NCBI GenBank assembly: GCA_021817025.1
Contig: JAKAWF010000035.1
Span: 1 to 19,237, forward strand
Origin: a bacterium
GTDB lineage: Bacteria; Chloroflexota; Dormibacteria; UBA8260; Bog-877
DNA: 19,237 bases
Direction of reading: 5' to 3'
Part shown: in pieces, positions 1 through 7,072 of the stretch
How the letters are laid out: each line of letters starts with the position of its first letter
Numbering within the stretch: position 1 is the first letter of the stretch
Notes under the pieces: model-generated
Told to the model about the DNA's origin: nothing
Databases searched by the model: none
Seen by the model: only the letters and a program-made list of their open reading frames with translations
Program-made: the position numbers and the translations under genes

Positions 1-248
1 AACGTCTCGCCTCCGCCCGTTGGCCGCGTGGATTCCCGCACCCGATGCCTGCCCTCAGGTTCCCGCCAAGGGTCTCTCTGCACTCACTTTGAGATCACCA
101 TCGACCCACGGAAACAGCACAAGAGCCGGAAATACACGCCCGACTCCGGAGTCCCTCCTGCCCTGCCTGGATCGGGTCGCACGATGGGACCGTCTTCGAG
201 CAGATCGACCCTGCCAGTCTCCTTGAGCCGAGGCGGTGGGCGGGGAAA

Positions 249-267
249 CGGGCAGCTCCTCTGCCCG
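249..267 (-). terminator. Hairpin after the leftward sugar operon
   Basis: A perfect 7-bp stem (CGGGCAG / CTGCCCG) with a 5-nt loop lies about 17 nt past the stop codon of the last leftward gene. Read on the minus strand it is followed by TTTCC, a short T run. This fits a weak intrinsic terminator for the aldolase-to-yjbQ operon. The T tract is short, so Rho may also be needed. I see no credible gene in the rest of 1-283. Confidence 0.5.
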
Positions 268-283
268 GCTTGCTATGCGGCAG

Positions 284-778
284 CTACTCTCCGACTATCT
301 GGACTCGGACCATGCGCTCACGTGAACGCGTGTGGTCGAAGTCGGCGAAGTAGATCCGCCCGAAGTCACCCAGTACCATCGCGCCATCCTCTACCGGGAT
401 CGACTGCGATCGGCCAAGGAGGACCGAGCGGAGGTGGGCGTCGGTGTTCAGCGACCAAGCGGGCTGCTCCTGGCGGCTGAGTGCCGCCTCGATGTGCCTG
501 GGTCCTGGGTGCCGGTACTGCCCCTGGGTTCGGCAGGTGGGGATGAGCCCTTCAAGGACCGTTACCAGGTCTTGCATCAGGAGCTCGGTGCCCCAGTAGT
601 CGATGTCGTCTGACGCCTCCTGGATCAGAACGCTGCAGGTGGTGTGCTGGGAGAAAACGACAACTAACCCTTGCCGGATCGCGGACCTGGCCAGGACGCT
701 CCCGACCTCTGCGGTGATGTCACGGAAGCTCGGAGCTCTCCCGGATGGCATGGTGAACGTTTCGTGGTAGACCGTCAT
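284..778 (-). CDS. yjbQ: YjbQ-family (UPF0047) protein in a sugar operon
   Basis: This 164-residue protein is a YjbQ/UPF0047 family member. Some members are annotated as secondary thiamine-phosphate synthase, but the physiological role is poorly fixed. The family's conserved histidines are present: H45 in the HTTCSV motif, H90 in the QYRH motif and H115 in NTDAHLRS, followed by the LLGRSQSIPVEDG strand typical of the family. It is longer than the usual 130-140 residues because of a segment around residues 80-107 between the second and third His motifs. The start was set at ATG 778, 7 nt downstream of a GGAGAGG ribosome-binding site; an upstream ATG at 811 would add 11 poorly conserved residues. 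Its ATG overlaps the TGA of the TIM-barrel gene (ATGA), so the two are translationally coupled. The setting suggests a sugar-phosphate or aldehyde role rather than thiamine synthesis; that is inference. Confidence 0.88.
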   Translation of the reverse strand: MTVYHETFTMPSGRAPSFRDITAEVGSVLARSAIRQGLVVVFSQHTTCSVLIQEASDDIDYWGTELLMQDLVTVLEGLIPTCRTQGQYRHPGPRHIEAALSRQEQPAWSLNTDAHLRSVLLGRSQSIPVEDGAMVLGDFGRIYFADFDHTRSRERMVRVQIVGE

Positions 779-1497
779 GCTGTTGCCTCTCCTCTTGTGC
801 GTGCGTCCCAAGCTTCTCTGGTGGCCCTGATCATTGCCTGCAGCACCCCCTCTGGGTCGTTGGCGGTGAAGATGGCGCTGCTTGATCCGGTCCCCTGTGC
901 GCCCGCTGCGATGACGTCATAGACGTCCTTGGCATTGCCAATGCCTGCCGCGTGCAAGACGCGGATCGCTGGGTTGACCCGCCAGATGGCGCCATCAGCC
1001 TCAGCAATGTCGGCGCTGGTGGCGTTGGCCGGCCTGCCGGTGCCGATGAGGGCTGGTGCTTCGACTATGATCGCGTTCGGTCCGAGACGGGCGATGTTCG
1101 CGGCGCCAGCCGCATCATCTGCGCAGACCAGCGTTGCGAGGCCGACTTCGTCCGCCCGGCTGATGATGCGAGCCAGGTCCTCCTGAGACACCGGGCACTC
1201 CGCGTGGTTCAGGAGAACGCCCACTGCCCCGGCCGCCCTCAACGCCTCCGGGAGCGCTGAACCGACGCCCCGCCCTGGCGTGAGCGAGTCCATGTGCTGG
1301 GCGAAGACGAGCACCCTCTCGACGTTTTGTGCGACGGCGCCGAGGTCGGCGTCCTGCGGCGTGATGACAATCTGGACGCCGTACTGTTCACTTAGAGCGT
1401 CGGCACGGATCGCCAGGTGGACAATCTCCGACCCGTACATGTAGGCCTTGGGCCCGACCTCGAAGAAGGGCGGAGTGATCTCAACTCCCGCGTACAC
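775..1497 (-). CDS. Triosephosphate isomerase-like TIM barrel protein
   Basis: This 240-residue protein belongs to the triosephosphate isomerase superfamily and resembles the shorter archaeal-type branch. Likely catalytic residues are visible: K17 in GPKAY, H98 in LLNHAE and the general base E146 in VEAPALIGTG. Phosphate-binding loops are also present: AAGIGN (183-188) and GTGSSSAIF (203-210). It probably interconverts two triose or short ketose/aldose phosphates; DHAP/GAP is the default. Related operon-borne paralogues act on tetrulose phosphates in erythritol pathways, so the substrate is not certain. The start is GTG at 1497; I see no strong nearby ribosome-binding site, so the start is tentative. 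It lies 96 nt after the isomerase gene, with a stem-loop in the gap, and overlaps yjbQ by 4 nt. Its place in the operon argues for a dedicated role in processing aldolase products. Confidence 0.82.
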   Translation of the reverse strand: MYAGVEITPPFFEVGPKAYMYGSEIVHLAIRADALSEQYGVQIVITPQDADLGAVAQNVERVLVFAQHMDSLTPGRGVGSALPEALRAAGAVGVLLNHAECPVSQEDLARIISRADEVGLATLVCADDAAGAANIARLGPNAIIVEAPALIGTGRPANATSADIAEADGAIWRVNPAIRVLHAAGIGNAKDVYDVIAAGAQGTGSSSAIFTANDPEGVLQAMIRATREAWDARTRGEATA

Positions 1498-1546
1498 TTG
1501 GGCACCTGGGGAGGCCTTCCTGCGGCGGGGCGATTAGCCTGCGGCA

Positions 1547-1573
1547 CGGCACCTTGAGTGACCAATGGTGCCG
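1547..1573 (-). other. Intercistronic stem-loop between isomerase and TIM-like genes
   Basis: CGGCACC (1547-1553) pairs with GGTGCCG (1567-1573). TTG/CAA then pair inside the stem with one bulged T, leaving a 6-nt loop. It begins about 20 nt after the isomerase stop codon and has no T tract. This suggests partial termination or an mRNA processing/stability element that sets lower or separate expression of the two distal genes. It could instead simply mark the 3' end of the three-gene core. Confidence 0.45.
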
Positions 1574-1593
1574 GGGACGGCTCGTGCTGACCA

Positions 1594-2982
1594 TCAGACG
1601 ACCACCGCCTCGACCCCCAGCATGCGCGCCAACTCGAGGAGGTCGGGGGTCCAGCGGCCTGGCGCCCCCCCCATGTGGTGAGCCGCTCCTGCCCGGAGCC
1701 AGGTATTGCACCACTCGTCGACTTTCAACGTGTCGTGTCGAAAGAGAGCCTGGGGCGCCGAGATGGGCCGGGGTTCCAGCGGGAGCAACTCTCCCTCGGA
1801 TATCACGAAGCGCCACCGGTTGTCCCCCACGGTGACAATGGCCAGGTTGGTGATCGGCCCTGGGGCATAGGCGAACTCGAAGCCGGCTCCGTAGCCATGC
1901 CTGCCCTGGTAGTAGATGGAGTGTTTGACCGAAACGGCTCCAGGCGTCCCCAGGGCGGGGTTGCCGTGACCATCGTGGGAGAACATGACCGCGTTGTTGT
2001 CGAAGTCGATCACGTAGTTCTCCAGTGTCGTGGCTTGGCCGGCCAGCTCTTGGAGGGTCAGCTGGGCGATGGCGGTGGCGGCGTCGCCCTCAGGAGCGGT
2101 TGCGATCCCAACCTCGCAGAGCCGACCCGTGCCATATGAGGGAATGACCCCCACGCGGGGATCTGTCAGCCAGACCTGATCGAAAGCGGTGAAGGCGTCG
2201 AGCTGCTGTTCCCGGGCGACTGCTTCCAAGGACAAGGCGAGGCGGACCGAGCGTTCGAAGAGTGCCGGGTCCATATCGACGCGGTACCGCGCCCTTTCGG
2301 AGGCGACCACCTGGTCCACATCCCTCTGGGAGATTTCACCGAAGCGCACCGCGATCGTCTCGGGCTCGACCGGCCAGACCACGGGTCCGACCGACTGGCG
2401 CATGGAGACCTGGTCGAACATGAGATCCGTCATTCCCTCGAACGGGTGCCCGACCAGGCCAACCCTGGCGGTCCGCAATCGATGCCTTAGGCCGGCGGCA
2501 CGGATCGCCGTGGCGACCTTGTCTCTGCCTTGGGAATCGTCGAAGCGCGAGGTGACGATGGAGAATTCGCGGCCGGTGCGGGTCAGGGCGGCGGTCAGCT
2601 CTGGCATACCAGCCATACCCGAGTTGAGCATCACCACGTCGAAACCGTCTTCTTCCTTGAGGTGGCCGATCTGCTGCGTGTTCCAGACCAGCACCGGAGC
2701 GGTGGTATCGAGGAGGCAACGCATCGGAACCAGCCCCTTGGTGTACGCAAGTTCCACCGCGACGATGATGTCCACGCCCTCGGCATTGAAGAGGCGGGCC
2801 GCGGTCGCGGCCTGGGCCTCGTCCTCCACCAAACCGGGGTGGACAACCACGCCGTAGGGCTCGAGTGCGTGCGCAATGTGGCCAGCGGTCTCTGTGGCCG
2901 CGGGCCGCATGTGGGCGGTCTTGTTGTAGGCATCCTCGAGGAGCGCCATCGTCAGGACCCCGATCTTTGTCTTGGTGGTCAT
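1594..2982 (-). CDS. L-arabinose/L-fucose isomerase-family sugar isomerase
   Basis: This 462-residue protein is of the AraA/FucI aldose-ketose isomerase superfamily and nearer to AraA in its C-terminal half. Metal-site candidates match AraA in order: E298 in APEGDAATA, E321 in TLENYVIDFD, H336 or H339 in SHDGHGNP, and H435/H436 in GAAHHMGG near the C-terminus. It should convert an aldose to the 2-ketose with a divalent metal in the cytoplasm. The start chosen is ATG 2982 (MTTKTKIGVL), one base after the kinase stop, with GGGAGAAGG as ribosome-binding site; the open frame further upstream lies inside the kinase gene and shows no family similarity. No L-ribulose-5-phosphate epimerase (araD) is present, so this is not an ordinary arabinose operon. 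The sugar specificity cannot be read from sequence. Confidence 0.85.
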   Translation of the reverse strand: MTTKTKIGVLTMALLEDAYNKTAHMRPAATETAGHIAHALEPYGVVVHPGLVEDEAQAATAARLFNAEGVDIIVAVELAYTKGLVPMRCLLDTTAPVLVWNTQQIGHLKEEDGFDVVMLNSGMAGMPELTAALTRTGREFSIVTSRFDDSQGRDKVATAIRAAGLRHRLRTARVGLVGHPFEGMTDLMFDQVSMRQSVGPVVWPVEPETIAVRFGEISQRDVDQVVASERARYRVDMDPALFERSVRLALSLEAVAREQQLDAFTAFDQVWLTDPRVGVIPSYGTGRLCEVGIATAPEGDAATAIAQLTLQELAGQATTLENYVIDFDNNAVMFSHDGHGNPALGTPGAVSVKHSIYYQGRHGYGAGFEFAYAPGPITNLAIVTVGDNRWRFVISEGELLPLEPRPISAPQALFRHDTLKVDEWCNTWLRAGAAHHMGGAPGRWTPDLLELARMLGVEAVVV

Positions 2983-2983
2983 G

Positions 2984-4576
2984 TCACCTTCTCCCCACAT
3001 CGTCGGTCCGAGGGGCCGACTGGTTGCTGTGCTGCGCTGATTCGATGGAGGTCTCTGGCCAGCGAAAGAGTGGTCGGACCGCCTCGAAAAGGTCGACATA
3101 GCGGTGGTAGGCAGCCTCGTAGAGCCTCCCGGTGTGGGCGTCCGGCTCAAACCGCGCGCGAGGGCGGATTGCCGCGTCACACGCCTGGGCCAAGTCGGTG
3201 AAGGCCCCGGCCGCCAACCCGGCCAGCATCGCATCGCCTCGCACGGCAGCCTCTGTCCCCTGGAGTGTCACCACCGGCAGCGCGCAGACGTCGGCCTTGA
3301 TCTGATTCCAGAGGGGGCTCCGAGCCCCGCCCCCATGAGAGCACACCTCATGGGCGTTGACCCCAAGGCCTCGGAGAAGGTCGACATTTCGGCGGAGCAT
3401 GAAAGCGACCCCTTCCATGACCGCCCTGACGAAGTGCTCCCGGCCATGTCCGAGGGTGAAGCCGAAGAACACGCCCCGGGCGGCGGGCTCGTATTCAGGG
3501 CTGAAGGCACCGGAGAGATGCGGGAGCATCGTCAGGCCATCCGCTCCGGGCGGGACATCCGCCGCTAGGCCAGCCAGGAGCTCGTAGGCGTTGGTGGCAC
3601 CGCCGCTGGCCTCGGCGCGAGCGAGTTCCGACTGACCGAAGTGGTCACGGAACCAGGTGAGTGCCATCCCTCCGGTGGGACCGACGGGACAGTAAAGATA
3701 GGTGTTGGGAGCAGAGTGGACGTAGACCGGCGTCTGCCCGCTGGGATCGTCGCCCGGGTGGTCGATCGATGCCTGCACCGTAAGCGCTCCCCCGGTACTC
3801 TCCGATAGCAGGCCGGGCATCACGTTGCCGACCCCGACCGCACCGGCCCCCTGGTCCATGCCGCCGGCGATGACGAGGACGTCGGGCCGGAGGCCGAGGG
3901 CATGGGCGGCTCCGGGCAGCAGCGGCCCCACCGCCTCACCGGGGGCCACGAGATCCCCGAGCCGGCTTGACGACAGGTCGAGGAGATCGAGCATCGGCTG
4001 CCACCAGGTGTGCCGGACGATGTCGTACAGGAGGGACGTCGACTGGACGCCGGCCTCGGTCACGAAGCGGCCGGTCAGCCGGTGGAGAAGGAATTCCTCG
4101 ACGAGGAGGAAGTGGGAGGCGCTCCGGTAGAGATCGGGATCGTGGCGCTTCCACCACAACAGCTTGCAGGCGGGCCAGGTGGGCACGATGGTGGGGACAC
4201 CGGTGACCGCGTAGACGGTGGCGCACTCGAACTGTTCCGCGAGCTGGCGCGCCTCCTCCACGGCGCGATTGTCGAGCCACACGATCGCGGGCCCCAGGGC
4301 GACGCCGGCTGACGTCACGGGGATCAGCGTCTCGCCTTGGCTGGACACGGCCAAGGCGTCAACGTCAGCCGGGCGGGCCCCCGCCCGGCTGAGTGCCTGT
4401 CGCACCCCCGCAACCAGCGAGTCCCAGTACAACTCGGGATCCAGCTCGGCTCTCGCGGGCTCGGGCGTGCGCAGGCTGTACTCCCCGACGGCGGTCGCCA
4501 GCTCGCCGCCCGTGTGGTCGAACAGCCCCACCTTGAGCGAGGTGGTACCGGCGTCGATGCCAAGGAGCAGTCCCAT
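2984..4576 (-). CDS. FGGY-family carbohydrate kinase (xylulokinase-like)
   Basis: This 530-residue protein has both halves of the FGGY sugar kinase fold. The N-terminal phosphate-1 motif is GIDAGTTS (6-13), the catalytic base is D241 in AGGMDQGAGAVG, and the C-terminal ATP-binding segment is SHGGGARSPLW (413-423). It should phosphorylate the ketose made by the neighbouring isomerase, using ATP. The length is at the upper end for the family; the last 20 or so residues (SAQHSNQSAPRTDDVGRR) look like an unstructured tail carrying the next gene's ribosome-binding site. Its ATG overlaps the aldolase TGA by one base (TGATG), and its stop is one base from the isomerase ATG, so the three are tightly coupled. 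Phosphorylation at C1 would fit the aldolase; phosphorylation at C5 would not be excluded. Confidence 0.92.
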   Translation of the reverse strand: MGLLLGIDAGTTSLKVGLFDHTGGELATAVGEYSLRTPEPARAELDPELYWDSLVAGVRQALSRAGARPADVDALAVSSQGETLIPVTSAGVALGPAIVWLDNRAVEEARQLAEQFECATVYAVTGVPTIVPTWPACKLLWWKRHDPDLYRSASHFLLVEEFLLHRLTGRFVTEAGVQSTSLLYDIVRHTWWQPMLDLLDLSSSRLGDLVAPGEAVGPLLPGAAHALGLRPDVLVIAGGMDQGAGAVGVGNVMPGLLSESTGGALTVQASIDHPGDDPSGQTPVYVHSAPNTYLYCPVGPTGGMALTWFRDHFGQSELARAEASGGATNAYELLAGLAADVPPGADGLTMLPHLSGAFSPEYEPAARGVFFGFTLGHGREHFVRAVMEGVAFMLRRNVDLLRGLGVNAHEVCSHGGGARSPLWNQIKADVCALPVVTLQGTEAAVRGDAMLAGLAAGAFTDLAQACDAAIRPRARFEPDAHTGRLYEAAYHRYVDLFEAVRPLFRWPETSIESAQHSNQSAPRTDDVGRR

Positions 4577-5409
4577 CAGGCCGGTATGGCCTCCCGAATG
4601 ATCTGGTGGCGGTCCGCCGCCTCGTCCGCGGTCATGCCCTCCTTCACGACGGAGAGCAGGGCCGCCAAGAAGCGCTGAGGATCGTCGGCCTGGATGACGT
4701 TTCTGCCAAAGACCACGCCGCGGGCACCAGCGTGGATCGCCTCTTCGGCCAGCTGGAGCGCGTCCCGCTCACGAGGCAGTTTGCGAGATCCGAGGGCGAG
4801 CACCGGGACGGGAACGGCGTCGACGATTTCGCCGAACCGTTTGCCGGTGTAGAAGGTCTTGACGAGGTCGACCCCCAGCTCGCTCACGATCCGACAGCCG
4901 ACGGCGATCTGCTCATGGCGCTCGTCGGGGGACAGGTCCTCGTGACCGGCCGGGTAAACCTCGCCGACCAGCGGGATGCCGGCAACGCGCTTCTGGCTCA
5001 CCGACCTGGCGACCATCTCCACGTTCTCCGCATCCACAGCCTCCGAGCCGGTCTTGATCGACATTCCCACCAGAACGAGATCGGCGCCCAGCGCCGCGGC
5101 CTCGGCGGCGGACAGCACCGGGACACTTCTGCTCTCGTGGTACTGCCACTGGGTCGCGTACTGGGTGCCCCAGTTCAGGCGGACGATCATGGCGGGGGCA
5201 CCCCGGTGCGCGAACACGTGACGCGCGTGGCTGGCCATGCCAGGGCTCAGCAGGATCGCGTCGGCCGCGCCCAGGCTCCGAACAGCGGTCGGGAGGTCGT
5301 TGAAGCCGGGAAGCGGGCCGTTGTAGAGACCGTGGTCGAGCGCCACGATAACCGCATTCTGGCCCTCGTCGAACAGCCGTGCGAGCCTAATCTCCTCTCC
5401 AGTGGTCAC
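4576..5409 (-). CDS. Class I aldolase of the DeoC/LacD/Fba family
   Basis: This 277-residue TIM barrel belongs to the DeoC/FbaB/LacD class I aldolases, which cleave ketose phosphates through a Schiff-base lysine. Features seen are the N-terminal ALDHG strand (23-27), the likely Schiff-base K184 in VDLVKTFYTG, and the phosphate-binding GVVFGRN (231-237). It is the first gene of the leftward operon. A GTG start at 5409 is preferred because GGAGGGG lies about 6-7 nt upstream; an ATG at 5424 in the same frame overlaps that ribosome-binding site and would add only five residues. The expected reaction is cleavage of a ketose-1-phosphate or bisphosphate into DHAP and an aldehyde. LsrF (autoinducer-2 pathway) and sulfofructose-phosphate aldolases are relatives, so a sugar outside the common pentoses and hexoses is possible. 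Confidence 0.88.
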   Translation of the reverse strand: MTTGEEIRLARLFDEGQNAVIVALDHGLYNGPLPGFNDLPTAVRSLGAADAILLSPGMASHARHVFAHRGAPAMIVRLNWGTQYATQWQYHESRSVPVLSAAEAAALGADLVLVGMSIKTGSEAVDAENVEMVARSVSQKRVAGIPLVGEVYPAGHEDLSPDERHEQIAVGCRIVSELGVDLVKTFYTGKRFGEIVDAVPVPVLALGSRKLPRERDALQLAEEAIHAGARGVVFGRNVIQADDPQRFLAALLSVVKEGMTADEAADRHQIIREAIPA

Positions 5410-5433
5410 CAGGCACCCCTCCAAATTTCAGGA

Positions 5434-5445
5434 TCTGTCGACAGA
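5434..5445. promoter_or_regulatory. 12-bp perfect palindrome in the aldolase leader
   Basis: TCTGTCGACAGA is a perfect 12-bp inverted repeat, about 25 nt upstream of the aldolase GTG and downstream of the predicted leftward transcription start. A regulator bound here could block the leftward operon. It is a candidate operator for the neighbouring DeoR protein, but short palindromes occur by chance in high-GC DNA. Confidence 0.3.
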
Positions 5446-5519
5446 ACCAAGTCGGGCCGGACCTAATCGCCCAAAGGGCTACTCCTCCGGCCGGTCGTTG
5501 GGAAGCTTACGAATACTTT

Positions 5520-5530
5520 TGGTCCGACCA
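5520..5530. promoter_or_regulatory. Inverted repeat TGGTC-C-GACCA near leftward start site
   Basis: Two perfect 5-bp half sites are separated by one base. The site lies about 30 nt downstream of the predicted leftward transcription start, a common place for a repressor operator. It is a candidate DeoR-family binding site; no second copy was found near the rightward promoter. Confidence 0.3.
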
Positions 5531-5564
5531 GCTCTCAGCTTACGCCCGCACTTCGACTTTCATC

Positions 5565-5593
5565 ATAATACACAGCGTCTCACTCAACTTCAA
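5565..5593 (-). promoter_or_regulatory. Sigma70-like promoter of the leftward catabolic operon
   Basis: On the minus strand, TTGAAG (5593-5588) and TATTAT (5570-5565) are separated by exactly 17 nt. The block is the most AT-rich part of the window. Transcription would start near 5558 and leave a leader of about 150 nt before the aldolase GTG. It is back to back with the rightward promoter at 5629-5657. Confidence 0.6.
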
Positions 5594-5628
5594 CGGGTGA
5601 GACGAGGGAGCCTTGTATATGGATACGC

Positions 5629-5657
5629 TTGACATTCGTAACCTATCTGGATAGCAT
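5629..5657 (+). promoter_or_regulatory. Sigma70-like promoter reading towards the DeoR gene
   Basis: A consensus TTGACA (5629-5634) is followed after 17 nt by TAGCAT (5652-5657). Transcription would begin near 5664 and run about 300 nt before the regulator start codon. The two divergent -35 boxes are 35 bp apart; between them lies GTAT-ATGG-ATAC (5615-5626), a short dyad able to serve both promoters. One shared regulator site is plausible. Confidence 0.6.
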
Positions 5658-5970
5658 CTCTGTGTGACCGTATGCAACCCGATCATAAGGTTTCCGAAGT
5701 AATGACGCAAGTCCTGGCAAAGGCAAACCGATTGAACCGTGCCCGGATTTCGGCGGTCGGCTCCAACTGCCCCCCAAGAGGCGTCGAGAGAGCGGGCTTG
5801 GCGTTCCTTGGGGCGAGTTGGCCGTTGGCCCGTCCCGGAGTTGACCGAGGTCGCAGTCTGGCCGCCCCTGTGCGCGGCGCCCGCCTTCGCCGGCCCCTGC
5901 CGGGCGGCTGCCCGGGTCGGCCACCATCGGGGGCGGGCGACGGAGGCGCCCGCGAGCCGGGTCTGAGATC
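5658..5970 (+). other. Long leader upstream of the DeoR gene, no gene seen
   Basis: This 313-nt stretch starts moderately AT-rich and becomes very GC-rich after about 5800. Open frames here have no recognisable motif and unnatural composition. One 6-bp hairpin (CCGGGC-GGCT-GCCCGG, 5900-5915) is present without a T tract. If the promoter at 5629-5657 is used, this is an unusually long 5' leader; a closer promoter that I could not recognise is an alternative. Confidence 0.5.
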
Positions 5971-6756
5971 ATGTCGAGTCTGATCCCTGCCCAGGCGCGC
6001 CGGAACTTCATCGCCCAGTTGCTGCACGAGCGCCAGACTGTGAGTGTGGCGGAGTTGACGGCTCGGTTTGGGGTCACCGACACCTCCATACGGCACGACT
6101 TGACCATCTTGCAGAAAGCCGGCAGGTTGCGCCGCGTTCACGGAGGTGCTGTCAGTCACTTGAGCGCCGGGATCAGCGCCAGCGTCCTTGCGCGTGCCCA
6201 CGAGAACCTCGCCGAAAAGAAGCGCATCGGCGAGCGGGCAGCCACGCTGATCCAAGTCGGCGACGCGGTCCTGCTTGATTCGGGCTCCACTGTGGCGCAG
6301 TTGGCGGCCCAAGTACCTGAGCCTCTCCGGGTCTCCGACGCCATCACCATAGTTACGCACTCACTACCGGTCGTCGAAGAGGTGAGCGTCTGGGAACAAC
6401 CCCACTTGATCTGCCTAGGGGGTCTGTACCTGCCCACGCACCGGGCTTCGGTCGGCCCGCTTACCCTTGCCAACCTGCGTGACCTGACCGCTGACGTGGC
6501 CTTCCTCGGCTGCGATGGACTCACCTTGGAGGGCGGCTTGACCACCCCTCACATGCTGATCGCAGAAGTGGGGGCTGCCTTTGCCGCCAGCGCCCGGCGG
6601 GTAGTGGCGCTGGCCGATGCCACCAAGCTGGGCCGGGCCGGGTTCACGCCTATCGTCCCCTTGGAGGCTATCAACGTGCTGGTCACGGACCAGCGAGCCG
6701 ATCCCGACCTAGTGACTCAAGTGCGCCGAGCGGGCATCGAGGTGATCCTCGCATGA
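5971..6756 (+). CDS. DeoR/GlpR-family transcriptional regulator
   Basis: This 261-residue protein has the DeoR plan. An N-terminal winged helix-turn-helix runs through VSVAELTARFGVTDTSIRHD and ends in the signature GRLRRVHGGA (residues 24-60). The C-terminal sugar-phosphate sensor domain includes LLDSGSTVAQLA (101-112), FLGCDGLTLEGGLTT and ADATKLGR. DeoR-family proteins usually repress sugar catabolic genes and are released by a phosphorylated pathway intermediate. It sits divergently from the catabolic operon and upstream of the ABC transporter, so it is the likely regulator of both. The ribosome-binding site before ATG 5971 is weak. The effector is probably the ketose phosphate made by the neighbouring kinase; that is inference. 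Confidence 0.92.
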   Translation: MSSLIPAQARRNFIAQLLHERQTVSVAELTARFGVTDTSIRHDLTILQKAGRLRRVHGGAVSHLSAGISASVLARAHENLAEKKRIGERAATLIQVGDAVLLDSGSTVAQLAAQVPEPLRVSDAITIVTHSLPVVEEVSVWEQPHLICLGGLYLPTHRASVGPLTLANLRDLTADVAFLGCDGLTLEGGLTTPHMLIAEVGAAFAASARRVVALADATKLGRAGFTPIVPLEAINVLVTDQRADPDLVTQVRRAGIEVILA

Positions 6757-7072
6757 GCTCTCCCGCGCGCTCTGGGGCAGCGCCGCGGAGCCCGGCACCG
6801 AATCAGCCGCAACCGCTGGGGTCCTTGCCGATCCACGTGTGCCCCACTTCACGCCCTGGCAGCCACGACCGGCTGGGGCCCGGTCCCCTCGACCTTTGCA
6901 TCGGTCTGCCCGGCAGTTCAAGCATGGCGTGGCAGGAGATGAAAGTGGCCGCGACTCCGGAGGGCAACAACTGAGACAAACAACTATCGTCCGAGGCGCA
7001 CTCAGCGCCACTCTAAGACCCCGTTACCACCAAAACACTGGAGCCCCTAGCTCCGCACGAGGAGGTCTGTAG
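6757..7072 (+). other. Regulator-transporter intergenic region
   Basis: No gene is supported here. Two small dyads lie in the second half: GGCGC-ACTCA-GCGCC (6995-7009) and GGAGC-CCCTA-GCTCC (7040-7054), the latter just before the ribosome-binding site GAGGAGG (7059-7065). The composition becomes richer in A and C after about 6960, as expected near a promoter, but I could not find a convincing -35/-10 pair. The 6995-7009 dyad is a possible operator for the transporter operon. Confidence 0.4.

Noticed and set aside
2983..3234. N-terminal extension of the isomerase frame upstream of ATG 2982
   Set aside because: It lies wholly inside the kinase gene, is not family-like, and ATG 2982 has a good ribosome-binding site.
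5422..5424. ATG start for the aldolase
   Set aside because: This ATG overlaps the GGAGGGG sequence that best serves as the ribosome-binding site for GTG 5409.
5900..5915. CCGGGC/GCCCGG hairpin as a terminator before the DeoR gene
   Set aside because: It has a 6-bp stem, no T tract and lies inside the expected leader; such hairpins are common in GC-rich DNA.
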